DNA of 49,351 nucleotides from Cohnella sp. GbtcB17 (GTDB lineage: Bacteria; Bacillota; Bacilli; Paenibacillales; Paenibacillaceae): assembly GCF_019091135.1 (NCBI RefSeq), contig NZ_JAGXJW010000057.1, positions 1 through 49,351 on the forward strand, given 5' to 3'. The translations under genes and the position numbers were made by a program. The notes under the pieces are model-generated. The model was not told the DNA's origin. It searched no databases and saw only the letters and a list, made by a program, of their open reading frames with translations. Each line of letters starts with the position of its first letter. Positions within the stretch are counted from its first letter, which is position 1. Of the stretch, positions 24,927 to 32,287 are shown in pieces.

Positions 24927-24954
24927 CGGTATTCCCGATATGCAGTTACCTTCT

Positions 24955-24983
24955 ATATTAACCCACGGGGCCGCGCTTGTAAA
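24955..24983 (-). promoter_or_regulatory. SigA-type promoter for permease copy 2
   Basis: On the minus strand TTTACA (24978-24983 on plus) and TAATAT (24955-24960) are separated by exactly 17 bp. This is a near-consensus vegetative promoter pointing into the attenuator leader. Confidence 0.75.
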
Positions 24984-25062
24984 CCCGTTGACGGCCTGCG
25001 TTAAGCTTCGGCGTAGAGAACCCGCGCGTCGCGGGGCGAACAAATGAATAACGCGATATTCG

Positions 25063-25545
25063 TCACGTTGACGGTACAATCAATCCCTTGCGGATCAGAT
25101 TGGCTGACACCGGCGCGCGCCCGATCTCCCTTGCCCATACGGACAGCTGGCCGATATGGTGAATCTCGTGCGCGATGACGTGGCGCATCACTTCGCCCCA
25201 GGCGTGCACCTCCGAAGTGCCGTCCGGACGCATGCCACGCAGCGGCCGCGTCTCCATGGACGGGTCCCAGGCCGACACGAACGCCTCGACGTCGGGCCGC
25301 AGCCGTCGGTCGAGCGCCCGGACTTGATCGAGCGAGGCGTACCTTTCGAACGGATCAGTGAATTCCGGCTTGTCCTGCATGAACATAAGCCAGCTGTATT
25401 CCACGTCCGCGATATGGAACAGCGTCTTCAGAATGCTCCCGACGCCCCCCGTGCGGGCTTTAAGCAGCTCCTCTTCAGGTACCTCTTCGCACCATGCGTA
25501 CCATTGCTCGCGGACGATCCAGTTGTATCGAAAAAAAGGTTGCAT
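25063..25545 (-). CDS. DinB-family metal-binding four-helix-bundle protein
   Basis: This 160-residue DinB/YfiT-like protein has the metal-binding triad in FHIADVEYSW (His44) and HVIAHEIHHIGQL (His126 and His130), with helices in the expected order. Family members include thiol S-transferases (bacillithiol-, mycothiol-dependent) and many of unknown reaction, often stress-induced. The ATG follows AGGAGG. It is divergent from the monophosphatase homologue and upstream of permease copy 2 on the same strand, without a visible terminator between. Confidence 0.88.
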   Translation of the reverse strand: MQPFFRYNWIVREQWYAWCEEVPEEELLKARTGGVGSILKTLFHIADVEYSWLMFMQDKPEFTDPFERYASLDQVRALDRRLRPDVEAFVSAWDPSMETRPLRGMRPDGTSEVHAWGEVMRHVIAHEIHHIGQLSVWAREIGRAPVSANLIRKGLIVPST

Positions 25546-25651
25546 CGCGTACCTCCTGCTGGTTTAATCAGACTCAGCTGCCCATCAACGTCACGTCTCT
25601 CATCTATCAACGACTCTATTCTACTACATCCATTCCAACCGGGGGGGACTC

Positions 25652-26470
25652 ATGGATCGAAATGTCATTCAACAAGCGAGAGCATTGGCAGAGCAGCTGA
25701 TTCGGCAAGCGGGCGCCGTCGCGCTGGAGCGATTCGACAATATCGCGGAGCTGACGGAAAAAGACGAATACGGGGACGTCGTCACCGAGGTCGATCATCT
25801 GGCGGAAGCGATCATTCTACCAGGCATCCAGTCTGTTTTCCCGGACCATGCCATCCATAGCGAAGAGGCGGGACGTCTCGGCGGAGAAAGTGACTGGCTA
25901 TGGCTCATCGACCCGCTCGACGGAACGAACAATTTCGCGATCGGCCTGCCCGTCTTCACGACGTCGATTACGCTCATGTACAAGCGCGAGCCCGCGCTCG
26001 GCGTCGTCTACGAACCGCTCACCGGCAGAATGTTCGTCTCCGCCGCAGGCGAAGGCGCCTTCGTAAACGGGAAGCCGATGCGCGTCCAACCGGCCGCAAG
26101 TCTCGCCAAAGCCAACATCGGCTGGATACAAGGTCACGCCGTGCGCAACGATCCGCGCGCCGTCCGGCTGCGCCATCATATCGATCTGAGCTTCAAGCGC
26201 ATGATGCGGCTGTGGGCGCCGGCGCTGCAGTGGTGCATGCTCGCCAAAGGAGACATCGGCGGGATCGTGCTGTACAACTCTGAAGGCGACGATCTGTATT
26301 CCGGGATCTTGATGGTTCAAGAAGCGGGAGGCGTCGTCGTTGACTTCGAAGGAAGGCCGTTTAGGGGCATGCAGGCGGAGCCTTACTTGATCGCCTGCCA
26401 TCCCGACAACCAGGAAGCGCTGCTGCGGACAGTTCGCGCGGGTTTGGCTGAAGCGGAGGAGACGGGTTAA
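25652..26470 (+). CDS. Inositol-monophosphatase-family phosphatase
   Basis: A magnesium-dependent phosphatase of 272 residues with the family's metal sites: DVVTEVD (about 42-48), HSEEAG (Glu71-Glu72), IDPLDGTNNF (Asp87, Asp90) and a late acidic site GDDLYSG before the conserved EAGG. The late site departs from the usual W-D-x-A-A-G motif, so the natural substrate may differ from inositol phosphate; relatives act on fructose bisphosphate, PAP or histidinol phosphate. The ATG follows a run of G. Confidence 0.88.
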   Translation: MDRNVIQQARALAEQLIRQAGAVALERFDNIAELTEKDEYGDVVTEVDHLAEAIILPGIQSVFPDHAIHSEEAGRLGGESDWLWLIDPLDGTNNFAIGLPVFTTSITLMYKREPALGVVYEPLTGRMFVSAAGEGAFVNGKPMRVQPAASLAKANIGWIQGHAVRNDPRAVRLRHHIDLSFKRMMRLWAPALQWCMLAKGDIGGIVLYNSEGDDLYSGILMVQEAGGVVVDFEGRPFRGMQAEPYLIACHPDNQEALLRTVRAGLAEAEETG

Positions 26471-26561
26471 CGTCCTGGCGGCTGCCTCGGACAACCTCGA
26501 ATTTTATCGAGCCGGACGAGTCTTTCCGAAGAAAATGTCGGACTGCCGCGCGCGCCTCCAT

Positions 26562-26569
26562 CATATACT
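26562..26569 (+). promoter_or_regulatory. Possible sporulation-type -10 box before the cupin gene
   Basis: CATATACT matches the CATANNNT pattern of mother-cell sigma factors, 42 bp before the cupin start. The best upstream AC lies 18 rather than 16 bp away, so the match is weak. Confidence 0.25.
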
Positions 26570-26611
26570 TCTGCGATGCGATTCGATTCGCCTATGCGGG
26601 AGGTATGGGAG

Positions 26612-27361
26612 ATGTCTTATTCCGAAACGACCGTGCTCCAGACGTCGGCGCCCCAGACGCCGGTGCTTCAATCGCCGGCTCTGAACCTGTCGGCGGACTC
26701 GACCCAGAAGGTAAATTATGCCAAAAACGATCAAAACGTCATCACGCAGCTGTTTGCCGAACAAATGCCTGCCGTCAGAACCGGCTTTTTCAATATTCAC
26801 TTGAGTCAGGGCGTCGTGGTCTCGCCGCACTGGCACACCAACGCTGCCGAGCTGGTTTTCTTGATCAGCGGCGAGATCCAGACGTCCGTCTTCAATCCGT
26901 TCACCCAGCTGCTGATGACGTATCGGCTCAAGCCTGGTCAAGTCTCGCAGTTCCCGATGGGTTGGTTCCACTGGCTGGTGGCGCTGACCGATCACACGCA
27001 CCTGCTGACGATCTTCGACGTCCCGACGCCCGACATCGTGTACGCGGGCGACTTCTTGCGGATGCTGCCGCCCGAAGTCGCCGCACGCGCCTACTGCGTC
27101 AATCCCGCTGCCTATGCCCAAGCCGTCGCTCCGATTCAGAAGCCGGTCATCCTGGGCCCGCCTCCCGGCTGCTCGCCCGCGGCCGGCGCCGTGCAGGGCG
27201 CGGCGGCGCAGGTCGGCTATCCGCATGCGGGGGTGCAGAGCGCGGCATCGCCCGGCCCGATGTATCCGGGCACGATGCCGGGCGTGATGCCGCAAAGCGG
27301 GATGCCGCAGCAGCAGGGGGCGGCGGCGGTGCCCTATCCCCCTGGGTCAGGCTGGAGATAG
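26612..27361 (+). CDS. Cupin protein with a Pro/Gly/Met-rich tail
   Basis: A 249-residue single-domain cupin: metal ligands HWH (His73, His75), Glu80 and His120 fall at the usual spacings, with the strand LVFLISGEIQTSVF between. A variable Thr/Gln-rich leader precedes it. From about residue 180 a low-complexity tail rich in Pro, Gly, Ala, Gln and Met ends the protein, with repeated PG-M units. The start ATG lies eight bases after GGGAGG; two upstream in-frame ATGs have no ribosome site. Such tails are common in spore-coat and surface proteins, and similar cupins in bacilli resemble oxalate decarboxylase; the role here is unknown. Confidence 0.8.
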   Translation: MSYSETTVLQTSAPQTPVLQSPALNLSADSTQKVNYAKNDQNVITQLFAEQMPAVRTGFFNIHLSQGVVVSPHWHTNAAELVFLISGEIQTSVFNPFTQLLMTYRLKPGQVSQFPMGWFHWLVALTDHTHLLTIFDVPTPDIVYAGDFLRMLPPEVAARAYCVNPAAYAQAVAPIQKPVILGPPPGCSPAAGAVQGAAAQVGYPHAGVQSAASPGPMYPGTMPGVMPQSGMPQQQGAAAVPYPPGSGWR

Positions 27362-27404
27362 AGGTTAGCCTGACGCTAGGAGAAGCTATTGCAATAAATC
27401 GAAA

Positions 27405-27430
27405 CCTGCGGCGAATGCCGCAGGCTTTTT
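27405..27430 (+). terminator. Rho-independent terminator of the cupin gene
   Basis: CCTGCGGC (27405-27412) pairs with GCCGCAGG (27417-27424) around GAAT, followed by CTTTTT. Confidence 0.9.
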
Positions 27431-27530
27431 CAATATGTCTTTAAAACGTCCCCAAGCGGCAAACTACCAAGACGCCTCGCGATTCGCGAACCGCATCCCG
27501 AGGTACGCTTATAAAAAGGGGGAACGCTTC

Positions 27531-28262
27531 ATGAATTGGCGTCGACCGCAAGGCCAACGCACATACCCGCTTATCCATGCCATGATCGCCGTAGCGATCG
27601 TCCTCGCGCTGCTGCCGGCGTTAATCATGGCACCCGCTAACGCTGGCGCCGCCAGCTTTATGGCATCCTGGCCCTACAAAGCCAACCTGCTCGGCGCGGA
27701 GCAGGTCGTCGTCGTCGAGGCCAAGTCCCTCCGATCGCAGACCGGCGTGCTGTCGCTGCGCGAGAAGCGGTCGGACGGCGGCTGGACCGTCGTCCTGTCG
27801 GGCATTCCCGTCACGCTCGGCAAGAACGGCATCGCCAAGACAAAGGAAGGCGACGACCGTACGCCCTCCGGCGTTTATCCGCTGGGCGACGCGTTCGGCA
27901 CGGCAAGCAAGCCGAAGGCGCTGAAGCTCGCCTACAAGCAAACGACCAAGCAGGACTATTGGGTCGACGATCCGTCATCCGCCGATTACAACCGATGGGT
28001 CGCTTATGACGGCAATCCCGTCCGCAAGTGGCATTCCTACGAGCGCCTTTATCAGCCGCTCTACAAGTATGCGATCGTCGTGCGCTATAACGACGATCCG
28101 ATCGTGCCCGGCCGCGGCAGCGCCATCTTTCTTCATCTGTGGCGCGGAGCGGACAAGCCGACGGCCGGCTGCATCGCCATGTCCGAGCCGAACCTGCTCA
28201 AGCTGATGGCTGCGCTCGACCCCGCGCGTGCTCCGGCGATCGCGATAGGTCTGGCCGATTAG
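27531..28262 (+). CDS. L,D-transpeptidase (YkuD-fold) peptidoglycan enzyme
   Basis: A 243-residue exported enzyme with an uncleaved or cleaved N-terminal hydrophobic segment (about 13-38). The YkuD catalytic signature is present: His202 (FLHLWR) and, twelve residues on, GCIAM with the nucleophile Cys214. The family forms 3-3 peptidoglycan crosslinks or attaches proteins; this branch (secreted, early TPSGVYPLG motif) resembles ErfK/YbiS-like and murein-endopeptidase relatives. The start is the ATG at 27531 after AGGGGG; the longer frame from 27435 overlaps the previous terminator. Confidence 0.85.
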   Translation: MNWRRPQGQRTYPLIHAMIAVAIVLALLPALIMAPANAGAASFMASWPYKANLLGAEQVVVVEAKSLRSQTGVLSLREKRSDGGWTVVLSGIPVTLGKNGIAKTKEGDDRTPSGVYPLGDAFGTASKPKALKLAYKQTTKQDYWVDDPSSADYNRWVAYDGNPVRKWHSYERLYQPLYKYAIVVRYNDDPIVPGRGSAIFLHLWRGADKPTAGCIAMSEPNLLKLMAALDPARAPAIAIGLAD

Positions 28263-28296
28263 CGAAGCCTGGCAGCCGGTAAGGCGAAGCTGGCCG

Positions 28297-29403
28297 TCAA
28301 GAGAATACGGCCGCCAGCACGACGATCGCGATCGGCACGAGCAGCATCGCGACAAAAATGAGGACACCCAGTGGATGAGCGAAGTTGATCGTCCAGCCGA
28401 CCCCGTACCTTTTTTCCACCATCAGGGCCGGATCCGCCTTATTGTAGTAGAAAAAGCCGCCGCGCCACGCTTCGTCCTCTTGCACGTGCGGGCTGCTCCC
28501 GACATCGTCAAGGCCTTGACGCGCCACGTACCAGACGAAGCCGAATACCGCCAGGATCAGCAGCGCAGGCAGACCCAGAATCGCAGGACTAAAATGTCCG
28601 GTTGGCCAGCCGTACAGCGTCACGGATTGACCCAGACCCAGCATGACGACGACGAACAGCGAGAGCGCGTAAATGAACACCGAGTTCGCTTTTCTAAACC
28701 GCAGCTGCTTCTCTCGGGACGCCTCCGGCTTCGCAGGATCGAGCTGCTGCCGCGCTTGGCGAATGCTCATATTAACCAGCAGGAAGACGACGATCAACAC
28801 GAGTTGGACGATATTCAGCATAAATACGGCGCCAAAACCCTTGGGAGAATACTCGTCCGCCTCTCCGGTAATTCCGAAGTGCGTCGGTACCGGGTCAGGG
28901 ATGACATCCCAATGTAGGATCGCCGATATGACGCATACGATAACGATCGCCACATGAATCAAGAACCACCCGTTGCCTACGAGTCGCTGGCGCTGCCGGA
29001 ACAGCAGGTCGATGACGACCTTGGACGGCTTCTCCGCGCTCCAGTTCCGGGCTTGCTTCAAACGGAGTGCCTGCACCCGCCCCGAACGCCAAATCGGGAT
29101 CAGGCCGCCGATCTGGACGATTAGCGCCGTACCGAATGCCGCCTCGGGACTGCCGCCCTCCTCGCCGCCGCTCCAGAGCCCGATGGCGACCCCTGCCGCC
29201 AAACCCAGTATCCATAAGACGACCATCGCGCCAACATGTCTGCCGCGAATCCGCCGGACCTCCGCGCTGCCGCGATCCGCTTCGGGCACGTACAAGCCAA
29301 ACAACAAATGCTTCGACGCCAGGAACACCGTCCCGATTATCGTCAGCGAGATCAGCGCATCCAGTACGCCCAATACCAGCCATTCCGTCTGCGTCGCATT
29401 CAC
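28297..29403 (-). CDS. Polytopic membrane protein with DUF1648 (SdpI-like) domain
   Basis: A 368-residue protein with about eight membrane helices. The middle segment HWDVIPDPVPTHFGITGEAD is the DUF1648 signature seen in SdpI-type immunity proteins and in YtrA-regulated operons. The last region (RRGYGVGWTINF type) resembles DUF5808. It is translated from a GTG overlapping the GntR regulator stop (GTGA), so the two form an operon. SdpI both protects against a toxin and signals to a regulator; whether this does the same is unknown. Confidence 0.82.
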   Translation of the reverse strand: MNATQTEWLVLGVLDALISLTIIGTVFLASKHLLFGLYVPEADRGSAEVRRIRGRHVGAMVVLWILGLAAGVAIGLWSGGEEGGSPEAAFGTALIVQIGGLIPIWRSGRVQALRLKQARNWSAEKPSKVVIDLLFRQRQRLVGNGWFLIHVAIVIVCVISAILHWDVIPDPVPTHFGITGEADEYSPKGFGAVFMLNIVQLVLIVVFLLVNMSIRQARQQLDPAKPEASREKQLRFRKANSVFIYALSLFVVVMLGLGQSVTLYGWPTGHFSPAILGLPALLILAVFGFVWYVARQGLDDVGSSPHVQEDEAWRGGFFYYNKADPALMVEKRYGVGWTINFAHPLGVLIFVAMLLVPIAIVVLAAVFS

Positions 29404-29798
29404 TTCGCATCCTCTCCCTTCGACATCAATTGCCTGTAGACGGCAGCGCTCCGCTCGGCGAACTCTGCCTCCGTCATCCCGCGCACCGCGGCCTCCGCGG
29501 CGAGCGACCGGATGCCCCGCTCCAGCTTGGCGCGGAACGCCGCATCCGCCCCGGGCATCCCGCCCGGCTGCACGACAACTCCCTGCTTGCGGTGCACCTG
29601 AAGGAACCCATCCTGCTTCAGAATCTGATAAGCTTTGTTCACGGTGTGCAAATTAATGCCCAAATCCGCAGCGAGGCTCCGAACGGACGGCAGCGGGTCC
29701 CCGGGCTTTAACTGCGCTGAAGCGATGCCTTCGATCAATTGATCGACGAGTTGCGTATAGATGGGTACATCCGACTGCAGATCGATCTCCATCCACAT
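29400..29798 (-). CDS. GntR-family regulator, YtrA type
   Basis: A 132-residue regulator with a winged helix-turn-helix in residues 10-75 (PIYTQLVDQLIEGIA, LPSVRSLAADLGINLHTVNKAY) and a short helical tail instead of an effector domain, the mark of the YtrA subfamily. The ATG is preceded by GAGGAGG. It controls the overlapping membrane-protein gene and very likely itself through the palindrome at 29820-29842. Confidence 0.9.
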   Translation of the reverse strand: MWMEIDLQSDVPIYTQLVDQLIEGIASAQLKPGDPLPSVRSLAADLGINLHTVNKAYQILKQDGFLQVHRKQGVVVQPGGMPGADAAFRAKLERGIRSLAAEAAVRGMTEAEFAERSAAVYRQLMSKGEDAK

Positions 29799-29819
29799 CG
29801 CGCATCCTCCTCTTTGTTT

Positions 29820-29842
29820 CTGTTATACTTATTATATAACAG
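29820..29842. promoter_or_regulatory. Inverted-repeat operator overlapping the GntR promoter
   Basis: CTGTTATA-N7-TATAACAG is a perfect 8-bp inverted repeat. On the minus strand it overlaps a TATAAT box that reads out of it towards the regulator. YtrA-type repressors bind such palindromes, so autorepression is likely. Confidence 0.6.
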
Positions 29843-29894
29843 ATAACTTAACGATAACAGGCTGCCATCCTAAAATTTAGCCTAAATCCGTTCT

Positions 29895-29922
29895 TTGCTT
29901 TTGCGTCAGGCTGTGCTATAAT
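29895..29922 (+). promoter_or_regulatory. Promoter of the tRNA gene
   Basis: TTGCTT (29895-29900) and a perfect TATAAT (29917-29922) are 16 bp apart, 29 bp before the tRNA. Confidence 0.6.
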
Positions 29923-29951
29923 TTCTCTTGCCGCTAAAATTTCGGCATCTT

Positions 29952-30028
29952 CGAGACGTGGCTCAGCTTGGTAGAGCGCTTGCTTCGGGAGCAAGAGGTC
30001 GCAGGTTCAAATCCTGTCGTCTCGACCA
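29952..30028 (+). tRNA. tRNA-Pro (anticodon CGG)
   Basis: The 77-base gene has acceptor arms CGAGACG/CGTCTCG, a D arm with AGCTTGGTAGAGC, an anticodon stem CTTGC/GCAAG enclosing TTCGGGA (anticodon CGG), a T arm with GGTTCAAATCC, and an encoded CCA end. It reads the CCG proline codon, frequent in this GC-rich genome. A hairpin terminator follows at 30043. Confidence 0.95.
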
Positions 30029-30042
30029 TCCAATACAATGAC

Positions 30043-30071
30043 AGAAGCTCTGGATTCCAGGGCTTCTTTTT
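30043..30071 (+). terminator. Terminator after tRNA-Pro
   Basis: AGAAGCTCTGG (30043-30053) pairs with CCAGGGCTTCT (30057-30067) with one mismatch, followed by T5. Confidence 0.85.
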
Positions 30072-30175
30072 ATTTTCCCCTTCAACTTGTAATCCCCCGT
30101 ACATATACGGTACAAATGGAAACGATACGATAAAAGGACGAACGCGGTCAGCCGCAGACGGAAAGGAGCGTCCTG

Positions 30176-30859
30176 ATGACAACCGTGATGGTCGTGGACG
30201 ACGAAGCGCGGATCCGGGAGCTGGTTCGGCTCTATCTGGAGGACGAAGGCATGGAGGTCGTGGAGCAAGCGGATGGCGCGGCCGCATGGGCGTATATGCT
30301 GAAGCAATCGGTCGACCTCGTCGTGCTCGACGTCATGATGCCGCAGATGGACGGCTGGGACCTGTGCCGGCTGATCAGGGAGAACGGGGACACGCCGATT
30401 CTGATGGTGACGGCCAAGGGCGAGCCTGCGGAGCGGATCAAGGGGTTTCGTCTAGGAACGGACGACTATCTGGTGAAGCCCTTCGATCCGATGGAGATGG
30501 TGATGCGGGTCAAGGCGCTGCTGAAGCGCTACCGGATCTCGACCTCGCAGACCATTCGTCTCGGGAACGTCCTGCTCGACAAAAAAAGTTACCTGGTGGC
30601 GTTCGAGAACATCGGGCAGACCGCGACCCTGCCCATGAAGGAATTCGAGCTCTTATACCTGCTGGCCAGCTACCCCGGACAGCTGTTCACTAGAGATATG
30701 CTGATTCAAAAAATATGGGGCATGGACTACGACGGGGACGAGCGGACGGTAGACACGCATATCAAGCGGCTGCGGGAGCGATTCGGCGATTATGCCGCCG
30801 ACTTCAAGATCGTGACGCTGCGCGGACTCGGTTACCGGCTAGAGGCTTATCATGACTAA
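30176..30859 (+). CDS. OmpR-family response regulator of the RND locus
   Basis: A 227-residue regulator: receiver with Asp8-Asp9, phospho-acceptor Asp52 (LVVLDVMMPQMDG) and switch Lys in DDYLVKPF; winged helix with LPMKEFELLYLL and the recognition helix TVDTHIKRLRERF. The ATG follows AAAGGAG. It overlaps the kinase gene by 8 bp, and the RND pump follows the kinase, so induction of the pump is the likely output. Confidence 0.93.
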   Translation: MTTVMVVDDEARIRELVRLYLEDEGMEVVEQADGAAAWAYMLKQSVDLVVLDVMMPQMDGWDLCRLIRENGDTPILMVTAKGEPAERIKGFRLGTDDYLVKPFDPMEMVMRVKALLKRYRISTSQTIRLGNVLLDKKSYLVAFENIGQTATLPMKEFELLYLLASYPGQLFTRDMLIQKIWGMDYDGDERTVDTHIKRLRERFGDYAADFKIVTLRGLGYRLEAYHD

Positions 30860-32216
30860 GTCGCTTTATATCCGCATCGTGCTCACCTTCCTGGCCGCGG
30901 TCATCGTGAGCTTGTTCGTTTCGCTATATTTAGTCCTGCGGCTGTCCGAGACGAAGATCATCGATTACGTGCAAAACGAAATGATCGCAAACGGCAAGGA
31001 TATCATCCAATCTTATATCGGCTCCTACCCCGGGCATTCGGAGCTGCTCGCGAAGGGGATCGCCGTGACCGCGACCGTCAATTTCTACGGACCGAGCGGT
31101 CAAATGCTGCATGAGGACGTCATGCCGGCGGACAAGCGAATCGCGGTCGATACGGAAAAAATCGACTTCGTGCTGAACGGGAGCGTATACCGCGGCAAAG
31201 CTCCCGCCGATCCCTTTGTCGTCGGTCTTCCGTTTCAAATCGGCAGCGAACGGTTTGCCTTATTCACTGAACCGGAGATCGGCCCGTTCATGCGCTTGAT
31301 CGGCAACTTTTTTCGATTGGAATTGCTGTTCGTGCTGCTCATCGGCAGCGTATTGATCCTGATCGCGGCGGTATTTATCGTCAAACCGCTCAAGCGATTG
31401 ACCGAAGCGACCCGGCGGATGAGCAAGGGCGACTTCAGCGTCGTCATCCGTTCGAAGCGCAAGGACGAGATCGGACAATTGACGCGCAGCTTCAACCTGA
31501 TGGCGCAGGAGCTCGGCGCGCTCGAGAAGATCCGGCAGCAGTTCGTGTCCAACGTTTCGCACGAGATTCAATCCCCCCTCACTTCGATCAAAGGGTTCAC
31601 GAAGGCGCTCAAGCACAAGAAGATGGACGAGGAAAAGCGGCTGCAGCTGCTGTCCGTCATCGAAGAGGAGACCGAGCGTCTGTCCCGTCTCGGCGAGGAT
31701 CTGCTCCAGCTGTCTTCTCTGGAATACGAGCATCTGGAGCTGAACCTCCGTGCCTACCGGCTGGACGAGCAATTGCGCAAGGCGGTCATTGCCCTGGAGC
31801 CCCAGTGGACGCAGAAGGGTCTTCGGATCGAGCTTGAGCTGGCTTCGCTGGACATCGTCGCCGACGAGGATCGCATTCACCAGCTGTGGATCAACCTGCT
31901 AGGCAACGCGATCAAATTCACGGATCCGGGCGGAGAAATTCGTCTGATCGCCGGGCAGCAAGGAGAGACGGCTGTCGTAGCGGTGCAGGATACCGGCACA
32001 GGGATCCCGGAAGGCCAACTGGACGCGATCTTCCAGCCGTTTTACAAGGTCGATCCATCCCGCACGAGAGCCGTACCGGGCAACGGCATCGGTCTGTCGA
32101 TCGTCAAGCGAATCGTCGGCCTGCATCATGGGGATATCCAGGTGACCAGCGCGCCGGGAGAAGGAACGACGTTCAGGATCACGCTGCCTCTGGCTCCGCC
32201 TTCCCGCGAATTGTAA
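30852..32216 (+). CDS. Sensor histidine kinase of the RND locus
   Basis: A 454-residue membrane kinase: helix 1 (about 8-30), an extracellular segment of about 125 residues, helix 2 (about 157-177), HAMP to about 225, His237 in FVSNVSHEIQSPLTS, and an ATPase domain (LLGNAIKFTDPG; GIGLSIVKRIV). The Gln in HEIQSP, where most kinases have Lys or Arg, is a common variant of this subfamily. It is co-translated with the regulator through the overlap. Confidence 0.92.
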   Translation: MTKSLYIRIVLTFLAAVIVSLFVSLYLVLRLSETKIIDYVQNEMIANGKDIIQSYIGSYPGHSELLAKGIAVTATVNFYGPSGQMLHEDVMPADKRIAVDTEKIDFVLNGSVYRGKAPADPFVVGLPFQIGSERFALFTEPEIGPFMRLIGNFFRLELLFVLLIGSVLILIAAVFIVKPLKRLTEATRRMSKGDFSVVIRSKRKDEIGQLTRSFNLMAQELGALEKIRQQFVSNVSHEIQSPLTSIKGFTKALKHKKMDEEKRLQLLSVIEEETERLSRLGEDLLQLSSLEYEHLELNLRAYRLDEQLRKAVIALEPQWTQKGLRIELELASLDIVADEDRIHQLWINLLGNAIKFTDPGGEIRLIAGQQGETAVVAVQDTGTGIPEGQLDAIFQPFYKVDPSRTRAVPGNGIGLSIVKRIVGLHHGDIQVTSAPGEGTTFRITLPLAPPSREL

Positions 32217-32253
32217 GCAACGCTTCACATTGACGACAAATAAGGCCGGTATA

Positions 32254-32275
32254 CTCCTCTCAACAAGGAGAGGAG
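32254..32275 (+). promoter_or_regulatory. Hairpin covering the RND gene ribosome site
   Basis: CTCCTCT (32254-32260) can pair with AGAGGAG (32269-32275), which is the Shine-Dalgarno region of the pump gene 13 bp before its ATG. It could restrain translation. The purine-rich site extends past the stem, so the effect may be small. Confidence 0.35.
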
Positions 32276-32287
32276 AGAGATAGATAG

